From Closterium sp. NIES-65 (taxonomy: Eukaryota; Streptophyta; Zygnematophyceae; Desmidiales; Closteriaceae), in NCBI GenBank assembly GCA_948144175.1, contig CANXME010001991.1:521001-585000 (forward strand): DNA of 64,000 nucleotides, read 5' to 3'. Of the stretch, positions 51,815-61,796 are shown in pieces (the stretch's first letter is position 1; every line of letters starts with the position of its first letter). The notes under the pieces are model-generated. The model was not told where the DNA came from and ran no database searches. It was given only the letters and a program-made list of their open reading frames with translations. Position numbers and translations under genes: made by a program.

Positions 51815-53374
51815 TGTCATAATGTTATCTTATGTTCTAGCCTGTAGTGGGGTGCTCTATAGCGAGTACAACCCTTCTAGGGTTTCCTATTTGTATCCCC
51901 ATTCTTGCTAGTGCAACCCTCTTCTTTCTTCTAAAAGTTCACATGGTATCAGAGCAGGTCGATCCCCGTGGATCGATCCTGTGGGTGGACTGACCACCTC
52001 GTTGCTTCCGCTGCAACTCCTACTGCTACTGCTATCACTACTCTCTGTGCCGCACGCCCCGTGGCGTGCGGCAGTTTTTCATCCCGCCGTGCGCCCCGAG
52101 GCGCGCGGCGGTTTTCTGCCCGCCGTGCGCCCCGAGGCGCGCGGCGGTTCTCTTCCCGCCGTGCGCCCGGAGGCGCGCGGCGGGTTACTGCCCCGTCACG
52201 CCGCGCGCCGCTCCCGGGAGGCGTTGCGACGGGCGACGGGGACCTCCGCGTCGCCCCCCGTCGCCCGTCGTGGCCTGCGCGCGGCCCGTACAGCCTGCGC
52301 GCGGCACGTACGGGCCGCGCCAGACCCGTCCGCGGCCCGTACGGGCCGCGCTAGGCCTACGCGCGACCCGTACGGGCGGCGCCAGGCCCGCGCGCGGCTC
52401 GGGCCGCCTGCGCGTGGCTCGGGCGACCCTACCTGCGGCCCTGGCCCCGGCCCCGCCACCCTACCTGCGACCCCGTCGTCCCGTCGCCCTACCTACGGCC
52501 CGGCTCCGTCGCCCTACCTACGGCACCGCCCCCCCCCCCCCCCCCCCCCCCCTTTTCCCGTCGCCCGTCGCGGCTCGTTCGGGGGCCGCACGCGGCCCCC
52601 CCTCAGGTCGCCTCGACAGGCGACGGGAGGGGCGACCTGGGGGGTGGCGGGTGTGTAGTCTCCCCTGCTCCTCCTCCTCCTCTGTCTCCCACTGCTGCAG
52701 CTACCGTTGAGGGGGGTGGGTGTGTGGGATTCGACGGAGTGGTGCTAGGGGGTGGGGTGAGAGTGGAGCTAGGGGTGTAGCAGCGGGTGTGTGTCAGGGG
52801 GAGTGGAATCGTTTGGGGAAGCTGAATGGAGGTTGCCGTCGTGTCGCCAGCAGCACCTGTATTCTGGGGACTTCGTCCGGTAGCCCAGTCGTAGCCAGCT
52901 GTGCCAGCCGCCCGCGGGTCCGTTGCTCGTCTGCCGCTACTTTAGCCGCGGGGCCAGTTACTCCAGTATTCCGGAGCGTTGTTCCGGTAGCCGCTGTGCC
53001 AGTGTGCCTCCTGTTGCCTGTGTGTCTGCAGCTTCATCCGTCGCCTCCTATCTCCTCTCCTCTCACTCTTTCTCCTCCTCCTCACTTGCCCGTTGTGACT
53101 ACCACTAGCTTTGCTCATAATTGTGAACTTTAAACTATTGCTTCTTGAACTTGTGCTCAGAATGTGTGGTGACATTGTGATCCACCCTGAGCTTGTACTG
53201 CTTTGCTTGCTCTGCTGATTACACCCCACTTTGGCTATGGGGGTGTGTCAGAATGTTATCTTATGTTCTAGCCTGTAGTGGGGTGCTCTATAGCGAGTAC
53301 AACCCTTCTAGTGTTTCCTATTTGTATCCCCATTCTTGCTAGTGCAGCCCTCTTCTTTCTTCTAAAATTTCACA
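51815..53374 (+). mobile_element. TRIM-B2, non-coding LTR element (1560 bp)
   Basis: LTRs 51815-51943 and 53246-53374 (129 bp), exact target duplication tgtat (51810-51814, 53375-53379), PBS tggtatcagagc at 51944. The interior parallels TRIM-B1: gatcgatcc, cgcacgccccgtggcgtgcg palindromes, cgtacgggccgcgccag repeats, a run of about 24 C (52529-52552), then a 3' half nearly identical to TRIM-B1 (52780-53245) and the conserved 3' block. No gag or pol. Confidence 0.9.
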
Positions 53375-53379
53375 TGTAT

Positions 53380-53816
53380 ATCGTGTCGCGACCTTTCTAG
53401 CAATATGCTGCACGCCTTTATCGGCCAACGTTGACCGAGCCTCTCCGTTAATGGATGTCGCTCATCTCTGTCAGTAGATCTGCACTGTGGATGCCCGATT
53501 GATCCTGGAGAGGGTTACAGGCGCGTTCGCCTGGGGGGTTATGGGCGCACTGACCCGCTACTGAAACAAGCCCTTTTATCCCAATGGTCTAGTGGTTGGG
53601 ATTCTGACAATCTCCTCCTCCCGAATATATCCACACGGTTTTTAGCGTGTTTCTTCTCTCCTCCTACCCTCCCACGTTAAGTGTCCGCTACGGTGCAATT
53701 TCGGCAGCCCTTCGGGAGGGATGGAAGCTATTTAGCTTCCACCAAGGTATTATGGTCCAATCCCTTTAGTAGCTCCTATTCCAACCGTTTGCTAGGCTTT
53801 CCTTGCACTGACACCA
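53380..53816 (-). other. CopX leader with embedded solo micro-LTR
   Basis: Leader between PBS and the lost gag. Contains the trTRIM solo LTR at 53469-53609. No gene. Confidence 0.55.
53469..53609 (+). mobile_element. trTRIM solo LTR 1
   Basis: 141 bp, TGTCAGTAGATC to GGATTCTGACA, exact target duplication atctc (53464-53468, 53610-53614). It carries the box A half (tggtctagtgg) but no box B, as expected after LTR-LTR recombination. Nearly identical to the trTRIM-1 LTR. Confidence 0.9.
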
Positions 53817-54111
53817 TGTTAGAATGGTCTAAGATACTAGCGGAAGCTATAGTAGTCTTACAATTTCCTCCTAAAGCTTAGGAATCTTATGAGCCAACTT
53901 GGGCATGAACCATGATAAAACCAAGAGTGTTTCCAAGAAGTGAAGTTCCAACACGAGAAAACTCTGACCTATAGGGTTTGGGAGGTTGTACACTCTAAAG
54001 AGTGTACACCACAAGTTCTCCCAACCCAACCATGTATTCTACACTACTACAGTGGAGATCTAGCACTACATATGTTTATTGGAGCAACCAGAATTAACCA
54101 TCATTCCAACA
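53817..54111 (-). repeat. CopX 5' LTR
   Basis: 295 bp, intact counterpart of the LTR split by CopG. Confidence 0.8.
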
Positions 54112-54439
54112 TGTATATCTCTTGTACCATCTCATTATTATCAATGTTTGTTCTCACATTCGTCTAGCACAGGAATTCATGGACTTCCGTTGCAACAATT
54201 ATCAAGACTGAACTCTAAAAGGTCCTAAGGCTATTTTTTCAGCCCAACAGGGGGGAGGGGTATAAGAAGAGTGTTGAGAGAGTAATTATGTATCACGATA
54301 GACAAGCTATCTAAAACTACATACGGTAACATAGTTTGACAGAAAACTACACATTCTTCATTATGTTAATAAATCAAATGCACAAAAAAGATATGGGTAA
54401 CTGCCAAAATGCGGCCGATAGCAAAGATAATCAGGGTAT
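54112..54439. other. Gene-free stretch
   Basis: 330 bp, AT-rich, no domain or repeat recognised. It ends in the target duplication ggtat of the next solo LTR. Confidence 0.6.
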
Positions 54440-54581
54440 TGTCACTAGATCTGCACTGTAGATGCCCGATTGATCATAGGGGGGGTTACAGGCGAGTTCG
54501 TCTGGGGGGTTATGGGCGCACAAACCCGCAACACAAACACGCCCTTTTATCCCAATAGTTTAAGTGGTTGGGATTCTGACA
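54440..54581 (+). mobile_element. trTRIM solo LTR 2
   Basis: 142 bp, exact target duplication ggtat (54435-54439, 54582-54586). More diverged: the box A region reads tagtttaagtgg. Confidence 0.9.
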
Positions 54582-54589
54582 GGTATTTA

Positions 54590-55018
54590 GGGAACATTCA
54601 TGTGGGAGCACAAGTGTCTCAATGCCATTTTTCCCGAGTCGCGTCAAAACATTTTGCTAGCCTCGCGTCACAAAAATTGAATACATCGCAACACTAGGCG
54701 AGGCGACCAGGCGAGAATGCACAGTTATGCACAGTTGATTGGGTGACACAAATGACTATACACCCATTTTTTCAACAGAACGGTAGGGGTGTGGTTTCGA
54801 TGCACGGGATTTTTCCCTTGCGAAATTGGCATTGTCGGGTGTCCATGTGCATGTGGTCATGTCAGGCATTTCGAGCCGCGAGCAATTTTTTTACAATGTC
54901 GGGTTGATTCGCAATTCGTCGACGACGTTAGCGCGTTTCACAATGAACAATTAAAAAAACGGTAATGGTCGCTGAAAGGCGGCTCACATTTCAGACACAA
55001 TACAATTTTTGTCATTTT
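54590..55018. other. Gene-free stretch with one arm of a distant inverted repeat
   Basis: ggaacattcatgtgggagca and the following 15 bases match the reverse complement of 61575-61612 at roughly 30 of 35 positions. With CopH removed the two arms would be about 500 bp apart, as in a foldback DNA element split by CopH. No protein. Confidence 0.5.
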
Positions 55019-55148
55019 TGTCAAACTATATGTTTGTGTTCTCTCTAGGCTATAGTGGGTTAGCCTATAAGGGGTACAACACTTTAGGGTTAGTACTTGT
55101 ACCCAACTCATTCATAGTTCATTCATTCCTACACAGTTGATTCTGACA
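55019..55148 (+). repeat. CopH 5' LTR
   Basis: 130 bp, stem arms ggggtacaa and ttgtaccc present. Confidence 0.85.
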
Positions 55149-55980
55149 TGGTATTTAGAGCACAGAACATGTTAGGTTTTTTGGGCCCACCAATCGTTCC
55201 GCTAGTTCCTGCCCGAAGCGCCCTTGCGTTGTTCGGCCCTCTCGCACAGTGTCACGCTACCCTGCAGCTACTTGCACTGCTGCCCGCGGGCAGCCCGTGC
55301 CCCGCGCGCCCCTGCTGCCCGCGATCAGGCCCTGCCCTGCCCGCCCCTTCTGCCCGCAAGCAGCCCCATAGCCCAGCGCGCCCCGCAGCCCTAAACGCGC
55401 CAGCACGCCCCGCAGCCCAGCGCACCAGCGTGCCCCGCTGCTAAGCGCACCAGCGCGCCCCACAGCTAAGCGCGCCAGTGCGCCCCGCAGCCCAACGCGC
55501 CAGCGCGCCCCACTACGAAGCGCGCCAGCGCGCCCCGCTGCTAAGCGTGCCAGTGCGCCCCGCTGCTAAGCGCGCCAGCGCGCCCTGCTGCTAAGCGCGC
55601 CAGCACTCCCCACAACCCTAAAAGCGCCAACGTGCCCTACTGCCCAGCCCGCTGCTGCTGCACACGCTGCAACTGCTGCAGTGTGCCCTACCGAGCAGCG
55701 CTGCCCAGCCCCACCCGCGCCGCTCTGCCCGAGCCGCGCTGCTCTGCCCCGACTGAGCCGCACTGTCCTACTGTTACTCCTACTACTATTGCTACGGCCG
55801 CTGCTACTACTGCTGCTGTTGCTCGTGCTGCCACTGCTGGCACTACTGCTGTTACTGCACTAGCCTGTGCCTTGCTGACCACAAACTCTACTGGCCTCCA
55901 CAGTCACTTCAACAGTCGCTACTACTGCCCTTGTGCCGGTGCTACTAACTGCCACTGCCTGTCATGGCCACTATCACGGT
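55149..55980 (+). repeat. CopH leader with tandem repeats
   Basis: PBS, gggcccacc, then about eight copies of a unit of roughly 30 bp (gccagcgcgccccgctgcta followed by agcgc) at 55380-55625, then C/T-rich triplet-like sequence. No gene. Confidence 0.8.
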
Positions 55981-56608
55981 AGTCGCAGCGGCTAAGGGTG
56001 GACAGCAGCAGCCACTGCCTCTCCCGAACACGCTGTCCCCGCAGTAGCTTCGCGAGTGGGTTATTCAGCGAGCCCGTCTAGGTGGTGGAGGCTTTGGCTT
56101 TCTGCGTACTGCACAGCGGCGGCAGCAGAGTCAGCAGGAGACCTTCTCCCCGCAGCTGCTTAGTGAGTTGGTTTCCCAGCGATGTGTCCCTGGTTTTATA
56201 GAGGCTGCTACTCTAGGTGCTAGTGAGTCTGCTGCCGCACTAGGTGCTAGTGAGTCTGCTGCCGCTACAGGTGCTAGTGAGTGTGCTGCAGCTTTAGGTG
56301 CTCGTGCGTCTACCGCCACAGGTCCTGCCTCAACTGAGGCCTTGCACACTTTCACACTTGACTCGGGCGCGTCAAGTTGCTTCTTTCGTGGCTGCACCAT
56401 ACTCACACCACTTGCTGCACCAATACCGGTCTCATTGGCTGACCCCACTGGGGGCCCAGTAGTTGCACGAGCCTCCATTGTCCTCCCCTGTCCAGCAGTC
56501 CCCTCCGATTCTCTGTCAGGTCTCCACCTCCCTACGTTCTCGACGAACTTTATGAGCAATGCTGCCATTCAGGATGTCTGGGTTGATAGCTTTATTCCTG
56601 GAGGGTAG
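55981..56608 (+). pseudogene. CopH gag remnant and protease
   Basis: Only the end of gag remains (LSPQ-stop-LREW at 56045, where TAG replaces Gln). Then GASESAA-type repeats and the protease FTLDSGASSCFFRGCTILTP at about 56350. The frame ends at TAG 56606-56608 in place of Gln. No zinc knuckle is visible. Confidence 0.8.
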
Positions 56609-57780
56609 CGTATGGCAATCTGTACGTGCTCTCGGACTGGCCGTCACCTTGCTACATTCACTCGACGACCTGGGTCTAGTCTGTAGACACTGAACACTGC
56701 GTCTGCACAGGTGGTTGAGGCAGGTTAGGTGGCTACGTTGAGTCAGGTGTCTGCGCCTGGTCAGCTTGCACCGTCTTGCTCGTGTCGGGTACTCTCCCAC
56801 TAGACTCTCCTCTGGCACCACCGCCTCGGTCACCCCTCACTGCCGCGTCTCCGCAGCATGCACTCCCGTCTCCTTGTCTCTGGCCTTCCCAGGTCCGTGC
56901 CCTCCCTCCCACGCTCGCCTACACCGCCGTGCCTTCCCTGCGTTGAGGGGCGGCAGCGCGCCGCCCCCCACTTTTCCAAGTTTCGTCCGACCACTGCTCC
57001 TCTGCAGACTTTCCACATGGACGTGTGGGGCCCGGCCCCCATCAGTAGAACGAACCAGGAGCGCTACTTCCTGCTGGTTGTTGACGACTACACACGCTAT
57101 ACCACTATCTTCCCCTTGCGGTGCAAGGCGGACGTCAGCGGTGTTTTGATCCCTTGGATCCATGCTACTCGTCGCGAGCTGCGCGAGCAGTTTCGTCGGG
57201 ACTTGCCAGTCCTGCGTCTACACTCTGACAGGGGCGGTGAATTCTCTTCTGGCCTCCTTGAGGAGTTCTATTGAGACGGAGGCACCTGCCAGACATTCGC
57301 GCTTCCGGCCTCTCCTCAGCCGAATGGGATTGCTAAGCGTCGCATTAGCTTGATCATGGAAGTTGCTTGTACCTCCATGATCCATGCAGCTGCTCCCCAT
57401 TTTTTGTGGCCGTTTGCGGTCCGATACGCTGCGCATCAGCTCAACCTCTGAGCCAGAGACCTCGCCCACACTCCGGTGGACGGGGAAGGTTGGCGATGCG
57501 TCGGTGTTTTGGGCCTGGGGCACGCTCTCCCTTGTTCGTGATGCCAAAGCTAGCAAAATCTCCTCTCGCACTCTCCGCTGCGTCTGCCTTGGCTTCCCCA
57601 CCGACACCCCGCCGTGGGAGTTCTACCACCACCCGCGCGAGCGTCGAGTCTTCTCCTCCCAGGACGTCACCTTTGACGAGTCTATCTGTTTCTACAGACT
57701 ACACCCGCACGTGTCCCACCCAGTCCCCCTAGCGCCTCTCTTCCTGGTACCAGCCCCCCCCCCCCCCCCCCCCGGTAGAC
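56609..57780 (+). pseudogene. CopH integrase
   Basis: The zinc region LLWHHRLGHPSLPRLRSMHS is broken by TAG codons at 56684, 56726 and 56801 (the last two at Gln sites). The core keeps HMDVWGPAPI and HSDRGGEF, but the catalytic Glu reads NGIAKRRI, Glu to Lys. Frameshifts follow near 57275 and 57450. Ends in a C run (about 57757-57774). Confidence 0.85.
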
Positions 57781-59100
57781 CCCCTCCCCCCACAGGGCCC
57801 TGCTCCCTCAGGTGTGTCTCAGGTAGACCCACCCCCCTTAGTTGAGCCTTTAAAGATCTCTTTGGACTCCTCTGGCCTAGTTGAGGGGGGTGACCCCGCC
57901 GCTGACGACACGGCGGCCACTCGTCGCTCTCCACGCTTGGAGACCCCCCCTGGTTTTCCGCCTCGACCGTCTTCGCCGCCTCCGCAGCCTGGTGCTGTGG
58001 ACTCTAGAGCTGAGATTGCTGGTGCTGAGCCTGGGGGTGGTGAGACAGAGGGTGGGGGTTCTGGGGGCGCTGCGCCTGGGGGTGCTGGTTCAGGGGGTGC
58101 TGGTTCAGGGGGTGCTGGTAATGGGGGTGCTCCGACTGGGGGTGCTGCGACTGGGGGTGCTGCAACTGGGGGTGCTGGTTCTGGGGGTGCTGCGACTGAG
58201 GGTGTTGCGAGTCCTAGTGGCGGTGGAGCTGTGGGTGACCCTACTGGAGGTCTTGGAGCTCGACAGCTACCGCAGCCTGATCTACTTGAGACGCTCTCGC
58301 CGCAGGCGATTCGTGCGTGGATCGTTCGGCGAGGCAATCCTAGTGATGGAGGGTACGGTCCTGCTGGTGCTGGAGTTACTAGTACTGGATGTACTGCTGG
58401 AGGTGCTAGAGGTGCTGCTGGTGCTGGAGGTACTAGAGGTGCTGCTGGTGCTGGAGGTACTAGAGCTGCTAGTTCTGGAGGTGCTGCTCGTGCTGGAGGT
58501 GCCAGAACTACTAGTCCTGGAGGTACTACTGGTGCTGGAGGTGCTGGAGCTGCTAGTCCTGGAGGTCCAGCTAGTGTTGGAGGTGCTGGAGCTGCTGGCA
58601 CTGGAGGTGCTGGTGCTGCCGGTGCTGGAGGCGCTGGAGCTGGAGGTACTGGAGGTACTGGAGCTGCTAGTCCTGGAGGTGCTCGTACTGGAGGTGTTGG
58701 AGCTGCCGGAGCTGGTGGTGTTGCTGGTGCTGGAGGTGCTGCTGGCTGCTGGCACTGGAGGTGCCAAAGGTACTGCTGGTGCTAGAGGTGCTGGCGCTGC
58801 TAGAGCTCGTGGTGCTGCTGGTGCTGGAGGTGCTACTAGAGCTGCTGGTGCTGGAGGTGCTGGTGCTGCTGGTGCTGGAGGAGATGGAGCTGCTGGTACT
58901 GCCCCACGCCAACCGTTTTTGTACCCGCAGCTGCAGTCGTCCCTGCCACCGCCTGACTGGGTCCTTCGCCAGGTTCTTAGTCTCCCGTCTTCCACTGACC
59001 TCACTCCACCTCTCCTGTGCCCACCGACAGACCTGTCTCAGCCATAGCTACTGCCTGGCTCCCCGCTGCCTGATCCTGCTCCTCTCACTGAGGTAACTGA
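57780..59100 (+). pseudogene. CopH repeat linker between integrase and RT
   Basis: In the gag-pol frame (57814-58785) this encodes Gly/Ala/Pro/Glu repeats (GGAGSGGAGSGGAGNGGA), then Gly-Ala-Gly-Gly units. The other frame gives LeuValLeuGlu-type repeats only because the unit is ggtgctggag; that is not a separate protein. Confidence 0.75.
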
Positions 59101-61174
59101 GTCATTGACTGAGCGTCGTGAGCCTGAGACTCGTGCTTCCACACCTGTTCGTGCTCGTCGTGTCGCCCGTCCTTGTCCTCCTGCTGTCCCAGGCACTCAC
59201 AGTATGGCACTTCGTACTTCCTCTGTTCCACAGCGTGTTGTCCTGCCTGAGCCTTCCGCGTCCTCTCTTTCGCACGTTCCTGACCTTGAGTCCAACCTTG
59301 CTCGTGCTGCCAGTCCTACTGTCACTCATCTCCTCGCTATTGTCGTTACTGACCTTGAATTTGAGTCTACTGCTGCATTTGCCCTAGTCATTGAGCTACT
59401 CCACTTTGCAGCTATGAGTCGTCTCAACTACGTCTATGAGTCTTGTTACTGAGTCTGAGTCTGTCTGTCCTTCGTCCGTCGGGGGTGAACCTGCCCTTAG
59501 CAGTGACGTCCTTGAGGACAGGCAATTTGAGCTTGAGTCTCTTGCGGCCGCTTTACCTCGTTTCGCATCCATGCTGCTTTGCCCTAAGGGAGACCCGGAT
59601 GCGCTTGACATCCCTACACTGCGCTCTTACGATGAGGCGATCGCGGGTGAGTACTCCTCTCAGTGGCAGACAGCCATGGACGCAGAGATGGCTTCCTGGA
59701 AGTCCACAGGCACGAGGTTCCTCCTCCTGAGGCGAACATAGTCGATGGCATGTGAATCTTGGGAGTGAATCGGCCGCCGGGTTCTCTGCCTATCTTCAAG
59801 GCGCGTTACGTTGCTCGAGGCTTCAGCCAGCGACAGGGGGTCAACTTCTTCCAGACCTTCTCCCCCACCCCGAAAATGACTGCTCTTCGGATGTTGCTGC
59901 ACGTTGCTGCACAGCGTGAGTACGAGCTGCACTCCCTCGACTTCTCCACAGCTTTAATGCAGGGCAGCCTTCACGAGGAGATCTGGCTGCGCCGCCCACC
60001 TGGCTTCACTGGGTCGTTTCCTACGAGTACCTAGTGGAGCCTCCGACGGCCAGTCTACGGTCTCCGCCAGGCGCCTCGCGAGTGGCACGACACGCTGAGG
60101 ACGACACTTGCGGCTCTTGGGTTGGCTCCTTTCTCTGTTGACCCGTCGCTGTTTCTACGCACTGACACTACCCTACCGCCGTTCTACGTTCTCGTCTACG
60201 TTGACGAATTGGTTTTTGCTACGGCTGATTCGGAGGCGTTGGCCCTATGAAGGCGGAGCTGCAGGAGAGACACACCTGCACTGACCTGGGCGAGCTGCGG
60301 AGCTATCTTGGCTTGAAGATCACACGGGACAGAGCATGGTGCACCATCACCCTGACTCAGTCACACATGGTGCACTAGGTCTTTCAGCGCTTCGGCTTCC
60401 AGTTCTCCTCGCCACAGCCCACTCCTCTGTCTACCGGCCACTCGCTCTCAGCTCCACCTTCGGACGAGTCCGTAGAGCCGAGTGGTCCATACCCAGAGCT
60501 TGTAGGTTGCCTCATGTATCTGATGACGCGCACACGACCTGACCTCGCGTACCCTCTCAGCCTCTTGGCTCGCTACTTGGCTCCCGGACACCGAAAGGTG
60601 CACTGGGATGCTGTGAAGAGGGTACAGCGTTACTTGAGCAGTACATCGGGCTTGGGGCTCGTCCTTGGAGGACTTGGTTTAGTGGTATTCACAGGATACT
60701 CCGACGCTTCTTGGGCCGACGACCAGGCGACCCAGCGTTCGTCACAGGGTTACACCTTCAGTCTTGGCTCTGGTTCTGTCTCGTGGAGGTCCACTCGTTC
60801 TTCTTCTGTGCTTGGTTCCAGCTGTGAGGCCGAGATCTACACTGGGGCCATGGCTGCACAGGAGCTACGCTGGCTGACCTACCTGTTGTCTAACCTAGGG
60901 GAGCAACCTCGTTCTCCTCCAGTACTGTACGTCGACATCAAGTCAATGCTTGCCTTGTGTCGCGAGCAGAGGCTGGAGCACAGAACGAAGCACATTGCTC
61001 TTCGCTAATTCCTTGCACGTGAGCTGCAGCAGCGGCATCAGCTCCGCCTTTCCTACGTGGCCTCGCAGGCCAACACTGCTGATGTGTTCCCCAAGGCCCT
61101 TGGGTCTGGTGATCATCAGCGTTTTTGCACTGCTTTTGGGCTTGTGCCCACTCTGCCTCACTTGCTGGTTGCTT
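59100..61174 (+). pseudogene. CopH reverse transcriptase and RNase H
   Basis: RT readable from ASMLLCPKGDPDALDIPTLR to LDFSTALMQGSLHEEIWLRR; TAG at 60032-60034 replaces Gln. The catalytic motif reads YVDE, losing the second Asp. TAG at 60376-60378 again replaces Gln. RNase H has YSDASWADD, CEAEIYTG and YVDIKSM, then stop in LRYF and a final TGA. Several frameshifts. Confidence 0.85.
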
Positions 61175-61430
61175 GACTTGCTCTTGTTGTACACTGATAT
61201 ATATCTTTATACCAGCTTGTTTACTCTTGCTAGGCTATGATCAGTGTACTGCCTTGCTATTATAACTCTGCATGTGAATTGGCCTTGTGGTTGCTTGCTT
61301 GTGTTCAGATTGTGTGGTGTCCTTGAGATCCACTGTGACTGTGAGCTCTGTTTTGCTTGTTCTCTTGCTTGACTGGTCTTGTGACCATCTGTTGTGTTCC
61401 CTGGTCTTTCTCCCATAGCCTATGGGGGTG

Positions 61431-61560
61431 TGTCAAGCTATATGTTTGTGTTCTCTCTAGGCTATAGTGGGTTAGCCTACAAGGGATATAACACTTTACG
61501 GTTAGTACTTGTACCCAGCTCATTCATAGTTCATTCATTCTTGCATGGTTGATTATGACA
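61431..61560 (+). repeat. CopH 3' LTR
   Basis: 130 bp, preceded by cctatgggggtg. Confidence 0.85.
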
Positions 61561-61796
61561 GTTTTTGGGTGTCACAAAGTGATTGAGACACTTGTGTCCC
61601 CACAGGAATGTTTCCTTCAGCCTGTCAAAAGAGGGCCCTGAAAGAAATGCGGTACTTGGTGAATGTCCTCCATACAGTGGGGGAATGGTTGCAGTTTGTT
61701 GCATAGTTACAACGCATGGCACAACATCATCTGAGCCTGCTAGATGCAGTAGCTATTTCTCGTCCTTCAACCATGACTGTTGTTACATTCAAAATA
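61561..61796. other. Gene-free stretch with the second inverted-repeat arm
   Basis: Contains 61575-61612 (see 54590). No gene; ends in the TA of MITE-B. Confidence 0.5.

Larger units (their letters stand above)
42811..54111 (-). mobile_element. CopX, old internally deleted copia hosting CopG and TRIM-B2
   Basis: LTR pair of about 295 bp, TGTTAGAA to TTCCAACA. The left copy is split by CopG (42811-43041 plus 50460-50521) and the right copy is 53817-54111. PBS minus strand TGGTGTCAGTGC at 53805-53816; purine tract (cccccccttgctcc) at 50524-50537. Only RT end and RNase H remain. No clear target duplication (aatat left, tgtat right). Confidence 0.75.
55019..61560 (+). mobile_element. CopH, decayed copia
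   Basis: 6542 bp; LTRs 55019-55148 and 61431-61560 (130 bp) differ at about 11 positions. Flanks atttt and gtttt could be a duplication with one change. PBS tggtatttagagc; gggccc at 55183-55188. Most of gag is deleted; integrase and RT active sites are mutated. It is the oldest of the CopA to CopH set with both LTRs. Confidence 0.85.

Noticed and set aside
58282..59047. Leu/Val/Glu and Ser/Thr repeat proteins in the CopH linker
   Set aside because: Alternate-frame readings of ggtgctggag units; the polyprotein frame is the Gly/Ala one.
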